Part shown: positions 1 to 10,673 of the stretch, piece by piece
Layout: every line of letters begins with the position of its first letter
How positions within the stretch are numbered: the stretch's first letter is position 1
Assembly (NCBI RefSeq): GCF_047675955.1
Contig: NC_132912.1
Span: 14,606,500-14,670,499 of the forward strand
DNA length: 64,000 nucleotides
Direction of reading: 5' to 3'
DNA from: Chlorocebus sabaeus
Lineage: Eukaryota > Chordata > Mammalia > Primates > Cercopithecidae
Translations under genes and position numbers: made by a program
Notes under the pieces: model-generated
What the model was told of the DNA's origin: nothing
What the model saw: the letters and a program-made list of their open reading frames with translations, nothing else
Database searches by the model: none

Positions 1-325
1 AAAACATATATGGGATTAAAGACTTTCAGCAGAATATATATGAATATTTACAATTTATTAAGAAAAAAGAAAAGCAACTGATAAAAACCCAAATGGCAAA
101 AGATACAAACAAACACCTTATAACTGTAAGAATGACCAGCACAGCCTATGAAAAATATTCAACATTAGCAGCCATCAAGGAAATGCAAATTAAAACTAAA
201 AAGATACAACACACCACTAGAATCACAAAAATTAAAAAGATTGAAAATACTTTTATTGGCGAGGATGAAAAGAAACTGGACTCCTCATTCTTTGCTATAC
301 ATTATATAGCTGCTTTGTAGAACAA
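1..325 (+). mobile_element. Old L1 (L1M) ORF2 3' fragment, part 1
   Basis: The sequence follows the 3' end of L1 ORF2: the catcaaggaaatgcaaatta stretch near 173-192 matches the conserved L1 'catcagagaaatgcaaatcaaaac' region with old-element divergence. The frame at 93-320 is only a relic of ORF2. The element is cut at 326-649 by an Alu and resumes at about 641-710, where the 'aataaagttaaatata' stretch continues the L1 text. It starts outside the window. Confidence 0.65.
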
Positions 326-338
326 GTTGACAATTTTT

Positions 339-636
339 TTTTCTTTGGGATGGAGTCTTGTTTTGTTGCCCTCTTGTTTTGTTGCCCAGGCTGGAGTACA
401 GTGGCACCATCTCGGCTCACTGCAACTTCCAACTTCAAGTGATTCTCCTGCCTCAGCCTCCCAAGTAGCTGGGATTACAGGCATGCACCACCATGCCCAG
501 CTAATTTTTGTATTTTTAGTAGAGATAGGGTTTCACTGTGTTGGCCTGGATGGTCTCCATCTCCTAACCTTGTGATCCACCTGCCTCGGCCTCCCAAAGT
601 GCTGGGATGATAGGCGTGAGCCACTGCACCTGTCCT
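339..636 (-). mobile_element. Alu (AluS-like), antisense
   Basis: Full-length Alu on the minus strand: T-run at 339-342, both monomers, and the cctcccaaagtgctggg box at 590-606. A 13-bp perfect TSD, gttgacaattttt, lies at 326-338 and 637-649, so it inserted into the surrounding L1M. It carries an internal 16-bp tandem duplication at 356-371/372-387. The open frames at 302-484 and 327-575 are Alu translations, not genes. Confidence 0.97.
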
Positions 637-640
637 GTTG

Positions 641-875
641 ACAATTTTTAATAAAGTTAAATATATTCTTATTTTATAACCAGAAATTCCCCCTTGTTCT
701 AGCAGCCTTTTGCAAAATGATTTTTTAGAATTAGATCATGCCATTTTGTGAAAAGAAGAGCTTTCTTTCTTTTTCCCCAATTGTATTCCTTTTTTTTTTC
801 TTGTTTTATTACACTGGCTAGATACAATATCGAATAGAGGTGGTAAGAATAGACATTCTTATGTTATATCTAAAA
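641..875. mobile_element. L1M remnants after the Alu
   Basis: 641-710 continues the upstream L1M in plus orientation. About 781-870 resembles antisense L1 ORF2, including an 'aatagaggtggtaagaatag' stretch that mirrors the L1 RT region. Two old fragments in opposite orientation therefore abut here. Boundaries are approximate. Confidence 0.5.
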
Positions 876-879
876 CACA

Positions 880-1190
880 TTACATCTTTTATAATGAGCT
901 ATAAGTGAATGGATTTTATTATATGTAAATTATGGCTCCAAAAAGCTGATTATTTATGTATAAATATGTGTGTGTGTGTGTAAAGAACACATACCAAATA
1001 AAGCAAAAGGATATACATTATATACTTAAGGAAGATTTCCTATTGGAAACAGAGGAAAATTGTATTGGGAAATGGAAGTAAAAGGACAAAGGAGATAAGA
1101 CATTTTCCTAGAAATGAAAACACAAATGAGTAATAGCTGAGGATGAAGAGATATTCAGTTTCAATCGTGAGACACAAAATGCTAACTAAC
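880..1190 (+). mobile_element. Possible L1M 3' tail plus AT-rich DNA
   Basis: 905-955 (ttattatatgtaaattatgg, then aaaaagctgat) resembles the last bases of old L1M 3' UTRs. A short (TG)n run lies at 967-981. The rest is AT-rich and unassigned. Confidence 0.4.
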
Positions 1191-1194
1191 ACCA

Positions 1195-1620
1195 CAACAT
1201 GAGAGAGACAAAATTTTTTAAAGTTAAAAAAAATACTAAGTGTTGGTGAGGTTGTGGCTTAAGGGGAGCTCTTAAATGCTAAATTTACCTAAAATACTGA
1301 TGCTGTATGGCCACATAAAGTTGTAGATGCACATCTTCATGACTCTGCAATTCCACTCACCAGAGAACACTCTCAAGAAAATCTTGCACTAGAGTGCCAG
1401 GGAGCATGCTCAAGAATGTTCATGACCACATTATTTAAAATGCCAAAACAACAACAACAACAACAAAAAAAAAAACACAAGCATAATAAAGCGACAACCA
1501 GAATGAAAACAGGTAAACAAACATATGGCCCAATAAGTCTATGGACAGAACAATTAAAAGTCACTAATTACAATTACATACACTAATAGATTTTATTAAG
1601 AATACATTTCTGAAACATGA
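1195..1620 (+). mobile_element. L1M/HAL1-type 3' fragment, part 1
   Basis: The segment follows the end of old L1 ORF2: a 'gcaattccactcacc' motif at 1347-1361 and 'caagaatgttcatgaccaca' near 1411-1430. A (CAA)n/poly-A run follows at 1446-1475. It is interrupted by the Alu at 1621-1925. Confidence 0.6.
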
Positions 1621-1925
1621 TTTTTGTTTTGTTTTGTTTTGTTTTGAGACGGAGTCTTGCTCTGTCGCCCAGGCTGGAGTGCAGTGGCGCGATCTCGGCT
1701 CTCTGCAACCTCCACCTCCAGGGTTTAAGCAATTCTCCTGCCTCAGCCTCCTGAGTAGCTGGGACTACAGGTGCGCACCACCACAACCGGCTAATTTTTG
1801 TATTTTTAGTACAGACAGGGTTTCATTATGTTGGCTAGGATGGTCTGGATCCCTTGACCTTGTGATCCACCCACCTCAGCCTCCCAAAGTGCTGGGATTA
1901 CAGGTGTGACCCACTGCACCTGGCC
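1621..1925 (-). mobile_element. Alu (AluS-like), antisense
   Basis: Complete Alu on the minus strand with a (GTTTT)n head, meaning an (AAAAC)n tail. An imperfect TSD (aaacatga at 1613-1620, aaagcatga at 1926-1934) places it inside the L1M. Confidence 0.95.
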
Positions 1926-2250
1926 AAAGCATGAAAATTGTTTTAAGTCACAGAATAAGAGCAGTATACTATGAATATAAGCATCGAAAATACACAAAAA
2001 CTAAACTAAGGATTTATACTTACATATTAAAACTATATTAAAAAGCAAGGGAATGATGAGCACAAAAATTAGAATATTGTTTTTCTCTGGGGATAAAGGA
2101 AGAGAGTATGAACATAAAGTACTAGCAATACTCTTAAACTGAATAGTAAGTATATGGCTGTCAATCATTCTTCATACCTTAAATAGAAATATATAATATA
2201 AATCTTTTTTACATACAAATTAGGTCAATCATTTTAAAATTAAGAAAGAA
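1926..2250 (+). mobile_element. L1M/HAL1-type 3' fragment, part 2
   Basis: This continues the element of 1195-1620. The 'tctctggggataaaggaaga' stretch at 2085-2104 matches the 'tctggggagggg' part of old L1 3' ends. It fades into unassigned AT-rich DNA near 2250. Confidence 0.55.
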
Positions 2251-2925
2251 AAATACAAAAAAAAATGAAGAAATAAATAGCCAGGGAATTTAGGTACATG
2301 CATCAAACATTTTTGCTTCTGTGAAAAATATACCAGCAAACGTTGTGTTATAAAGTGACAGGGGGCTTGGGGGCTTTTTCTGGGCACTACTTTTAATTTC
2401 TTATAGTATCAACCTTTGCTTTAGGGCTACTGGCCGCAGTCAAGAAGAAAGCCCAGTAGTTCCCCTTGTTGACATTTTATTTTAATCAAAGTATATATTT
2501 TGCGCCTTCTTACAAGAGCAGACACTGTTTGGGCACCCCTTTGGGTTGGAAAGGCAGTTTATTTCTCAGTGGTAAACAAATTTGTCAGGCAATCTGGCAG
2601 CACAAAATGTCAACATGCCCATGTGGAAAGGAAGAGGGAGAGAGGAGGCTGCTGCAATATTTATTCCATGATGCCGTTTAATTATTGATATGTGGGAGAC
2701 CCAGATGTACATGGGCTTTTTAAAAATAATGTGACTGTACTAGAGAAAAATGTGTTCTTGGAGCTAGGCTATTACTATGCAGAAATCAGCCATTTAGAAG
2801 CATCTTGCTCCTTTCTTCCAAAAACTAAACACTGTTTTGTCCGTTGTTACTGTACCTGTGAGAAAGAAGAAATGAGTATATAATAACTTGTTCATAAAAT
2901 TATTCTGGATAGACAGCTAGGCAAG
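2250..2925. other. Unique DNA, nothing recognised
   Basis: No repeat family or convincing gene is visible. The short open frames at 2466-2681 and 2692-2883 show no recognisable domain and no codon signal. Confidence 0.5.
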
Positions 2926-3060
2926 CTGTTAATTATTGTTACCCTTCTTCCCCAGATAAAATACAGGAGGCAGTAATAAGGAATTGATTTGCCACAGGTT
3001 AGACTTTGAACTGGGGTTAGAAAATCACATTGACCTCCCACCTAAGCAGAGGCTGATTCC
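2925..3060 (-). mobile_element. Possible MIR, antisense
   Basis: The order 'attattgttaccc... gataaaatacaggaggcag... cacaggttagactttgaact' follows a reverse-complement MIR, with strong decay. Confidence 0.4.
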
Positions 3061-3424
3061 GTAGGACAGTGGGCTTTTAATTGTTTTAACCATAAAACTC
3101 TTTGCACAATAAAGTCTCACAATTGTTAACTAATAAAACGATTAGAAGTTGAATAACTCTGGCCTGAACATAAGGATCTGGGGACAGTCATCTCAGCCCC
3201 TTGCCTGGCAAGAGGGGAAAGATGACCACATCTACAGCCCTGGCAGCCCGAAGACCACTCCTGACCTTGAAGCTGCCGAAGGTCAGAAGGAGGGAGCCAG
3301 GAGCTTTCCAAGTAATCAGTCTGGACCCCAAATGGTACAGTCTTTTGTTGGCCCCCAATAGGAAGTCACTTTCTCCAAGGCCAGTTGGCAATGCCCAGGT
3401 GGCTGAGTCAGGGGGAGTCAAGGG

Positions 3425-3500
3425 TCCTCAGCAGCTAGAACAGCGCCTGCCACCCAGTAGGCACTCAGGGACCATCTACCATGAATAAGCAAATGAAACA
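3425..3500 (+). mobile_element. L2 3' end
   Basis: The run 'cagctagaacagcgcctgcc', then 'cagtaggcactcagg' and 'atgaataagcaaatgaa', follows the L2 3' terminus (gcctagaacagtgcctgg, agtaggcgctcaataaat). The element probably begins further left, where it is no longer readable. Confidence 0.6.
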
Positions 3501-4394
3501 GGGCATACACATTGAAGGAGCAATGTTGGCTCACTCCATCATGCATTATGGCATCCGAGCCCGAGGCCCTCTTGTGTCATTCTGTCCTGTTACTGCTGAA
3601 AGAACGGACATCAGAACTCGATGCCCCAGCCGTCTCTCTCACACTGTGGTGTTGAAGCAGGTGTCCTCTCATTTGTCCCCACCGTGGTCTGCTGCAGGCG
3701 ACACCTTCAGGGAGGTCCGAGGCCACCACAGCAGCAGGGTCTGGCTGGCCAAGCCCCTGCCCACAGCTGTCCTCAACAGGTCCCCAGTCCCTGTGCTTGG
3801 GCCATGGTGCCATGTTGCAGGTGCTCCTGAGGGCCCTCTCTGACAGCCACCCTCCCTGCCCTTCCCTGTGAGGACAGTGGAGGTGCTCATTGTCTTGTAT
3901 CGCCATTTGTCACCCACTTTCTCCTGTGCATTTGGCTTTTAGTGACAGGTTTAGAAGCAAGAGAGGGAAGGGGATCAGGGAGGCCTGGGGTTCCCTACTG
4001 GGTTTCCCATTCTCAGCAAAGGAAATAGGATATGAGCTGAGCACGGAGTGGGGACGTGTGACAGAAGCTGGCTTTAAAGCTAGGAACAGTTAGCTACAAA
4101 GAAATCCAGTCGCAGCCAGGGCTGGAGAGGGGAAGGACAGTGAGAGAAAGCAGCACCTGCGAGGAGGGAGGAGAAGGAGGGAGGCAGAAAGCAGAGGGGA
4201 GGAGCAGGAAGGGCAGGGGAGGCGGCTTTCTCCTTTTGATGGCTGAGAGCCATCTGGGCGGTGGTGCAAATGCTGGGATGTGAAAGGATCATGACACCAC
4301 CTTTTAACTCAGTCCCAGCTGTGGGAGCTGCCTCGCTCAGGAAGTCCATGTTTCTCTTCTGCCTTTAAACTCTCCATGTTTGTTGGTTACCTTC
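3500..4394. other. Unique, GC-richer DNA
   Basis: Repeat-poor DNA with a purine-rich block at 4110-4225 (gaggaggg-type runs). The 120-codon frame at 3481-3843 overlaps the L2 tail and has no recognisable domain, so I do not call a gene. Confidence 0.5.
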
Positions 4395-5277
4395 ACCTTC
4401 CACCCTGACATGCCACCTCCAACATGCACATACACATGCGTATACATAAAATCACACACACATACACACGTGCACACAATAGACACATGCACACACATAC
4501 CCATGTGGGCACATATACAACCATATACATACAGAACCACACATACACACATGCACACAACAGACACAAGCACACACACACGTGTGGGCACACATTCAAC
4601 CATGTACACAACTACACATACACATGTACACACAATACATACATGCACATGTGGGCACCCATACAACCATGTACACACACCACACATACACATATGCACA
4701 CAATAGACACATGCACATTCATACACATGTGGGCACACATACAACCACATATACAACCACACATACACAGACAAGATACACATGCCATACATGTGTGCAC
4801 ACATACAATTACATGAAACCACACATACACATGTGCACATAATACATATGTACATGCATGCACACACCTACACACATGCACACACATAAACATGCACACA
4901 GTTGCATACAACATACTCATGTACATGCATGCATACACATACGTACACACATGTGTACACACACTCATACATGTGTGCACACAATATACACATATAATTG
5001 CATGAGCACACACATAAACACAAACATATACACACATACACACACTTGTACACAATATACACATGTACATGCATGCACAAATACAAATATGTACACACAC
5101 ATGCACACACAGGTAAAACGTGTGCACATACATACACACATGCAAACGTGAATGCACGTTCATGCACAGATACACATACACACATAAATACACACATGCA
5201 TAGTACACACACATGCAGACATACATGAATACACACATACATCCACATATACATATGCACACATATACACACACCGT
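4395..5277. repeat. CA-rich minisatellite with about 70-79 bp higher-order period
   Basis: Nearly 900 bp of alternating purine-pyrimidine DNA (CA/TG, TACA, CATG). The motif gtgggcac recurs at 4505, 4584, 4651 and 4729 (spacing 79, 67, 78). Later gtacatgcatg recurs at 4850, 4921 and 5065 (spacing 71 and 144). It is therefore a degenerate minisatellite rather than a plain dinucleotide tract. Long frames on both strands (for example 4337-4867 and 4612-5274 minus) exist only because the CA/TG register lacks stop codons. Confidence 0.93.
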
Positions 5278-5279
5278 GA

Positions 5280-5960
5280 CATTTAATGATCAAATGGTCA
5301 CACTTCACTCCAGTAAAGGAATAGAAAAGAAAGTCGAATTCAGAGGTGTTTCTGGATTTGACATTCTGACCACATGAACAGAAATCGGTCCCTCTGATTC
5401 AGCTGAGGCCTCCCTGGAAGAGCTGTGTGGAAATTCTTCAGAAAGGAATGAGACTTTCCACTCTCCAGCAAGCAGAGCCCCTCTCCTGCCTGGCAGGACG
5501 GGCGGTGCTTCTCCCTCAGTCAGGGCTGGCCCCGCCCACCGTGCAGAAGGATCACAGAGGTCCTCAGGTCCTGCTGGCACTGTCAGGGTCACAAGTCAAG
5601 GGCCTGCCAAAGTCTGTTCCTTGAATGCCTTTCCAGGCTGAGAGAGGGCAGCTGGCAGGGTCCCAGGCCAGCCTGGTATTTAAAAATACAGTCCACTTTT
5701 GGTTATCTGCAGTACTTACATTCTACAAAGTCACCGCAACTGCTGAATTAGTAAAGAATGAATCACTGCTTCTAGACCAGGCATGCAGATGCTACATGTT
5801 GACCACTTGCAATTCTAAAGGAAACTGATGCCAGGGGATGCTGCCCGAGGCCTCACAGGGAGTTGGTGGCTCTGCTGGGACAAACACGAGGCCCCTGGCT
5901 TCCAGCTCAGGTACTTCTACTCTGCTGAGCTACTTTCCGTGTCATGAGGCGAGAGGAAAA
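5280..5960. other. Unique DNA
   Basis: No repeat family or gene is recognised. A 28-bp stretch at 5411-5438 recurs inside the L1 at 7194-7221 (see findings). Confidence 0.5.
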
Positions 5961-5964
5961 TGAA

Positions 5965-6085
5965 CTTCAAATCAAGGCCCTGAGTTCCCCTGTCTGGGCT
6001 CTGCCGCATCCTCTGCTGGGTGACCTTGACAAAGCCTTTGCTTTGTAAATCACTCATCTATGAAAGGTCAAAGCTTCAGGCTGGG
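5965..6085 (+). mobile_element. MIR
   Basis: The order 'ctgagttcccc... gggctctgccgc... gctgggtgaccttgacaaag... cactcatctatgaaa' follows the MIR core in plus orientation. Confidence 0.6.
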
Positions 6086-6284
6086 GCTTCCTGGGAAAGA
6101 TGGCCACAGTGACTTCAGAATCAGTGGAAGTCCTCCCGCCACTATGTTTGCCAATGAGCTGGAGAGGCAACCTGAAGAGGAGGCACCCGTGTGCCCAGGA
6201 CTTTCCAAATTACTCCCACTATGAATGAAGGTCCACGTCTAGAGAGCCTCCCTCTGTTTTTGCCTCCTTCACAATAGAGACGCT

Positions 6285-6452
6285 CTTTGGATACACACAG
6301 CCAACAAGCATATGGAAAAAATGTTCAACATCACTGATCATTAGAGAAATACAAACCAAAACCACAATAAGACACCATCTCACGCCAGTCAGAATGGCAA
6401 TTATGAAAAAGTCAAAAAATAGCAGATGTTGGAAAGGTTGTGGAGAAAGGAC
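6285..6452 (+). mobile_element. L1 late-ORF2 fragment (out of order)
   Basis: 'agagaaatacaaaccaaaac', 'catctcacgccagtcagaat' and 'ggttgtggagaaagg' are the late ORF2 region of a primate L1. The adjoining segment at 6453 corresponds to an earlier part of ORF2, so the two are not collinear. They derive from two insertions or a rearrangement. Confidence 0.8.
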
Positions 6453-6810
6453 AGTCTCTTCAATAAATGATGCTGGGAAAACTGGATATTCACATACAGA
6501 AGAATGAAAGTAAATCCCTATCTCCCAACATATACAAGCATCAAACCAAAATGGACGAATGACTCAAATGCAAGACCCAAAACTATAAAATGACTAGAAG
6601 AAAACAGAAGAAAAAGCTTTTTGACTTCAGCCTTGGCAATAATTTTTTTGGACATGGCACCAAAAATACTGGCAACAAAAGTACAAATAGAGAACTGAGG
6701 CTACATCAAATGAGAAAATTTTTACACAGCAAAGGAAACTATCAACAGAGTGAAAAGGCAACGTAGAGAATGGGAGAGAATATTTGCAAACCACATATCT
6801 GATAAGGGGT
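6453..6810 (+). mobile_element. L1MA/L1PB-like ORF2 fragment, part 1
   Basis: 'aataaatgatgctgggaaaa', 'gaagaaaacagaagaaaaag' and 'cacagcaaaggaaactatca' are collinear with L1 ORF2 several hundred bases before its stop. It is interrupted by a solo LTR and resumes at 7171. Confidence 0.85.
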
Positions 6811-7170
6811 TGATACGGTCTGGCTGTATCCCCATCAAAATCTTCACTTGAATTGTATCTCCCAAAATTCCCACATGTTATGAGAGGAACTCAGGGGGAG
6901 GTAATTGAATCATAGGGGCCGGCCTTTCCTGTGCTATTCTCGTGAGAGTGGATAAGTCTCACGAGATCTGACGGGTTTATCAGAGGTTTCTGCTTTTGCC
7001 TCCTCTCCTCCTCTTTCTGTCTTGCTGCCACCATGTTAAGAAGTGCCTTCTGCTTTCGGCCATGATTCTGAGGCCTCCCCATCCACATGGAACTATAAGT
7101 CCAAATAAACCTCTTTTTCTTCCCAGTGTCAGATATGTCTTTATCAGCATTGTGAAAACAGATTAATGTA
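6811..7170 (+). mobile_element. Solo THE1/MSTA-like MaLR LTR
   Basis: Begins tgatacggtctggctg and contains 'ggtaattgaatcatagggg', 'gtctcacgagatctgacggg', 'ccatgattctgaggcctccc' and an ataaacctctttttctt polyadenylation region. Ends with cagattaatgta. The flanks ggggt/gggtt and the L1 text that rejoins across it show a single LTR without internal sequence, left by LTR-LTR recombination. The minus-strand frame at 6891-7088 is a shadow. Confidence 0.9.
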
Positions 7171-7283
7171 GGGTTAATATTTAAAATATAAGTCTCCCTG
7201 GAAGAGCTGCATGGAAATTTTTACACAACTCAATTGCAAAAAATTCTCATACAACTCAAATTCTGATACAACTCAATGGCAAA

Positions 7284-7314
<31 letters not shown>

Positions 7315-8010
7315 CCCTACAAATAGCCAAATTAAAAAACGAATGAAGTTCCTCTAAAAACTAAAAAAAACAGTTACCATATGATCCAGCAATCCCACTA
7401 CTGAGTATACACCCAAAAGAAATGAAATGAATATATAAAAGAGATCTCTGCACTCCTATGTTTGTTGCAGCTCTGTGGACGATCGCCAAGATTTGGAAGC
7501 AGCTGTTATTGATTCATCTATTAACGATGAATAAATACAGAAACTATACACAATGGAGTACTATTCAACCATAAAAAAGAAGAATGAGATTCAGTCATTT
7601 GCAACAACATGAATGGAACCAGAGGTCATGATGTTAAGTGAAATAGGCCCGGCACAGAAAGACAAATATTGCACGTTCTCACTTATTTGTGGAATTTAAA
7701 AATCAAAACAAGTGAACATGTGGAGCTGGAGAGTAGAAGGATGGTTACCAGGGGCTGGGAAGGGTAACGAGGACGGGGGAGGTGGGAATGGTTAATGGGT
7801 ACAAAAAAAATAGAATCAATAAGACCTAGTGTTTGATAGCACAACAGGGTAACTATAGTCAATAATAAGTTAATTGTACATTTTATTAAAATAACTAAAA
7901 GTATAATTGGATTGTCTGTAATAAACAAAGGATAAATGCTTGAGGGAATGAACGCCCACCCTCCAAGACGTGATTCTTATGCATTGAATGCCTGTATCAA
8001 AACATCTCAC
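7171..8010 (+). mobile_element. L1MA/L1PB-like fragment, part 2, with 3' UTR
   Basis: Resumes after the LTR with ORF2 end text (catatgatccagcaatccca; gccaagatttggaagcagct) and then the 3' UTR (ggttaatgggtacaaa, gtgtttgatagcacaacagg). An internal deletion joins the 'caaatagcca' region directly to 'gatccagcaatccc'. An (AAAAC)n run lies near 7284-7315. About 28 bases at 7194-7221 are not L1. Confidence 0.85.
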
Positions 8011-8436
8011 ACACCACATATACATACTCAGCACATATACATCATGGAATACTATGCAGCCATCAAAATTAATGAATTCACGTCCTTTGCAAGGACACAG
8101 ATGAAGCTGGAAACCATCATTCTCAGCAAACTAACACAGGAACAGAAAACCAAATACCACATGTTTTCACTCCTAAGTGGGAGCTGAACAGTGAGAACAC
8201 ACGGACACGGAGGGGAACAACACACACCGGGGTTGGGGGCAAGGCGAGGGAGAGCATTAGGACAAATACCTAATACACATGGGGCTTAAAACCTAGATGA
8301 CAGGTCGATAGGTGCAGCAAACCACTATGGCATATGTATACCTATGTATCAAACCTGTATGCTCCGCACATGTATCCCAGAACTTAAAGTAAAATAAAAT
8401 TTAAAAAAAAGAAGAAGAAAAGTAAAAAAAAAAAAA
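8011..8436 (+). mobile_element. 5'-truncated L1PA-like 3' end
   Basis: ORF2 end (catggaatactatgcagcca; tcctttgcaaggacacagat) and a 3' UTR of the L1PA type (gataggtgcagcaaaccac, cacatgtatcccagaactta), ending in an A-rich tail at about 8385-8440. It appears younger than the L1 it follows. The frame at 7936-8187 is a shadow. Confidence 0.9.
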
Positions 8437-8495
8437 AAATGAGTAAAGGACCAGACATTTCTGAAAAGGAGGAAAATAAACGGCCAAGAGAGTAG
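8437..8495 (+). mobile_element. Short L1 ORF2 fragment
   Basis: 'atgagtaaaggaccagacat' followed by 'ggaaaataaacggccaagag' resembles the L1 stretch around the aggacctgaatagacatttc motif, which comes earlier in ORF2 than the element just upstream. Confidence 0.55.
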
Positions 8496-10348
8496 CTTCA
8501 TTTTTGCAAGGGCTTCTTCCTTCTCACAGGTAACAGATTACCTCTTCCATTTCGGAGGTGCAGCTGAAAGAGAAGTAAGGACGTCCTTCTTTCGTGAGCT
8601 GGGATCCAGCGACTGTTCAGGGAAACAGTGGGTGGCAGATAGGCGCCACTGCAGAGCACAGAGTGCCCCATGCACCCCGGTCCCACAAGGAGAGAGCAGA
8701 CTGCAGCCATTAGCTGGCCAGGGCCTGGGGGCGTGATCGTAACAAATCATCCCACTAGATTCACTCGAAAAATACTTCCTTACGTTTCCAATCCACAGGT
8801 GTTTAACGAAAGATTCCTTGTTTCACGCCCGACCCCGTGCCTGTCATATCATGGGCAGGTGACAACCATTTGTTAAATAAGCATAATAAAATATAGGAAT
8901 TCTGTCACCAGTTCTCCTGAGAAACAGTAGCCTTGGGAAATGTATGGTCATTAGCTCCAAACTGAATCCCAGAGGAGAGTGGATGTATCCAAGGATAAAG
9001 TCACAGTTGATTTGAAAACTCCCTTTCTGGGTCTGAAATTCCACCCCTCCCTACTGAGGATTCTGTAAATGTCTCAGATCGATAAGCAGCAGCTGGGGAG
9101 AGGGGAAACCTGGAAGCCCTAACCCACCTGTGCCTGGAAAGTAAGATACCCAAAGGACACTTGCTTTTAAAATTACATTTTAATCCTCCTTGCATAGTTA
9201 ATTGAGAGCCAATTATTTCTCTGTCCAGAGGAGTGAACGCATTCTCTGAAACCCTACAAAGGAAAAGTATTCATGTCATGCCCTTTCATTTCCAACAAAA
9301 GATAATTTGCACATGCTCTTTCCACAGGAGCATGTCAATTCAACTAAAATCAGCTTCCTTTAAAAATATCAAAACAGGAAAATGAAAGGAAAAATTAATG
9401 AGACATTCAGGAAAAAAAAAAAACCATCACCCAGAAAATGTACCAATCCATGTCAAAATGACCATATCCACGTGAACTCTCCACAGAGGACCATTACTGT
9501 ATTCCCCTCGCCCATCACTCTTACGTCTTAGAAGACTTAATAAAAATCACTCGTCAGACGCTCGTAGTAATCACCACGGGCTGAGTTTACATCCACATTT
9601 GAGTCTCAGATGGGAAACGGTCCTGTAAGCCTACAGCGGCATGTTGGTTTATTTATGGCGCCGGGCTTCTTAATGGAATGGATTATTTCCTTGGCGTGAT
9701 TATGATCAGCTGCCTCTGGCACCGCATTTATTCAGTCCACACAACCTGACTAGGAAAGAGACTCTCCTAGAGACTACATTTCCTCCCCGCTTCCATATCC
9801 GAATTATTAAAAGAAAATTGCTGACTTTGTGGGTGTAAAGAGTTGGCTTAAGTGAAAAATGAATATGGGATATCAAAAGTCAGCTTTCATGAAACTGTAA
9901 CACGAAAGCGAAATTGACATCCTTTCTCCCTGCTGCAGAAGGCGAAAGGTAAGAACCCGCACGTCAGTATCTTCACAGCAAGAAGTAACTGTAATGCTGC
10001 CACCAACACGGTGAGATCGGTTTGCCCCTTTCAAAGCCTTCCGCAGCTCCACTTCCAAAACCTGACCCAAGCTGCCATCGCTCTCACCTGGGCTGCTACA
10101 GAGGCCTTTCACGAACCTCCCCTCCCCTGCAGGCCAGAGCTAGTAAGGTGCTCACCTCACGTGCAAAATATAAAAGGTTTCAAAACCACTCAGCAATCAA
10201 GATAAATAATATTTTTATGCAATAGTTTTTTTAATCTAAGCACAAATAGATCCATGATAAGCAAAACAAAAATTTTACATAAAGACAGACACAACAGTAC
10301 CATGCCAAGTTACAATGTTTCCAGAGGCTAAAGGAAAACTGTGCACAT
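8495..10348. other. Unique DNA with a CNE-like core
   Basis: No interspersed repeat is recognised in this 1.85-kb block. About 9530-9930 keeps CpGs and carries homeodomain-type TAAT/ATTA and GGATTA words and a CAGCTG E-box (9708-9713). No splice-bounded frame is convincing. The block could be regulatory. Confidence 0.45.
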
Positions 10349-10359
10349 CTATATACAGG

Positions 10360-10390
<31 letters not shown>

Positions 10391-10662
10391 GAGACAGAGT
10401 CTTGCTGTGTCCCCCAGGCTGGAGTGCAGTGGCATGATCTCAGCTCACTGCAACCTCCACCTCCCAGGTTCAAGCAATTCTCCCACCTTATCATTCCAAG
10501 TAGCTGGAATTACAGGCTTGCACCACCACACCTGGCTAATTTTAGTATTTTTAGTGGAGATGAGGTTTTGGCCAGGCTGGTCTTGAACTCCTGGTCTCAG
10601 GTAATTCACCTCCCTTGGCCTCCCAAAGTGCTGGATTACAGGCGTGAATCACTGTGCCCAGC
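10360..10662 (-). mobile_element. Alu (AluS-like), antisense
   Basis: Begins with a T-run of about 30. A perfect 11-bp TSD, ctatatacagg, lies at 10349-10359 and 10663-10673. It has a small deletion in the left monomer near 10560. The overlapping frames (10231-10494 minus, 10341-10693 plus) are Alu translations. Confidence 0.97.
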
Positions 10663-10673
10663 CTATATACAGG

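Noticed and set aside
3481..3843. 120-codon frame
   Set aside because: It begins in an L2 tail and has no recognisable domain; one frame of this length is expected by chance in GC-richer DNA.
4337..5308. Minus-strand frames of 146-220 codons rich in Cys, Val, Tyr and Met
   Set aside because: They translate a TG/CATG minisatellite that has few stop codons in any register; there is no start context, domain or conservation signal.
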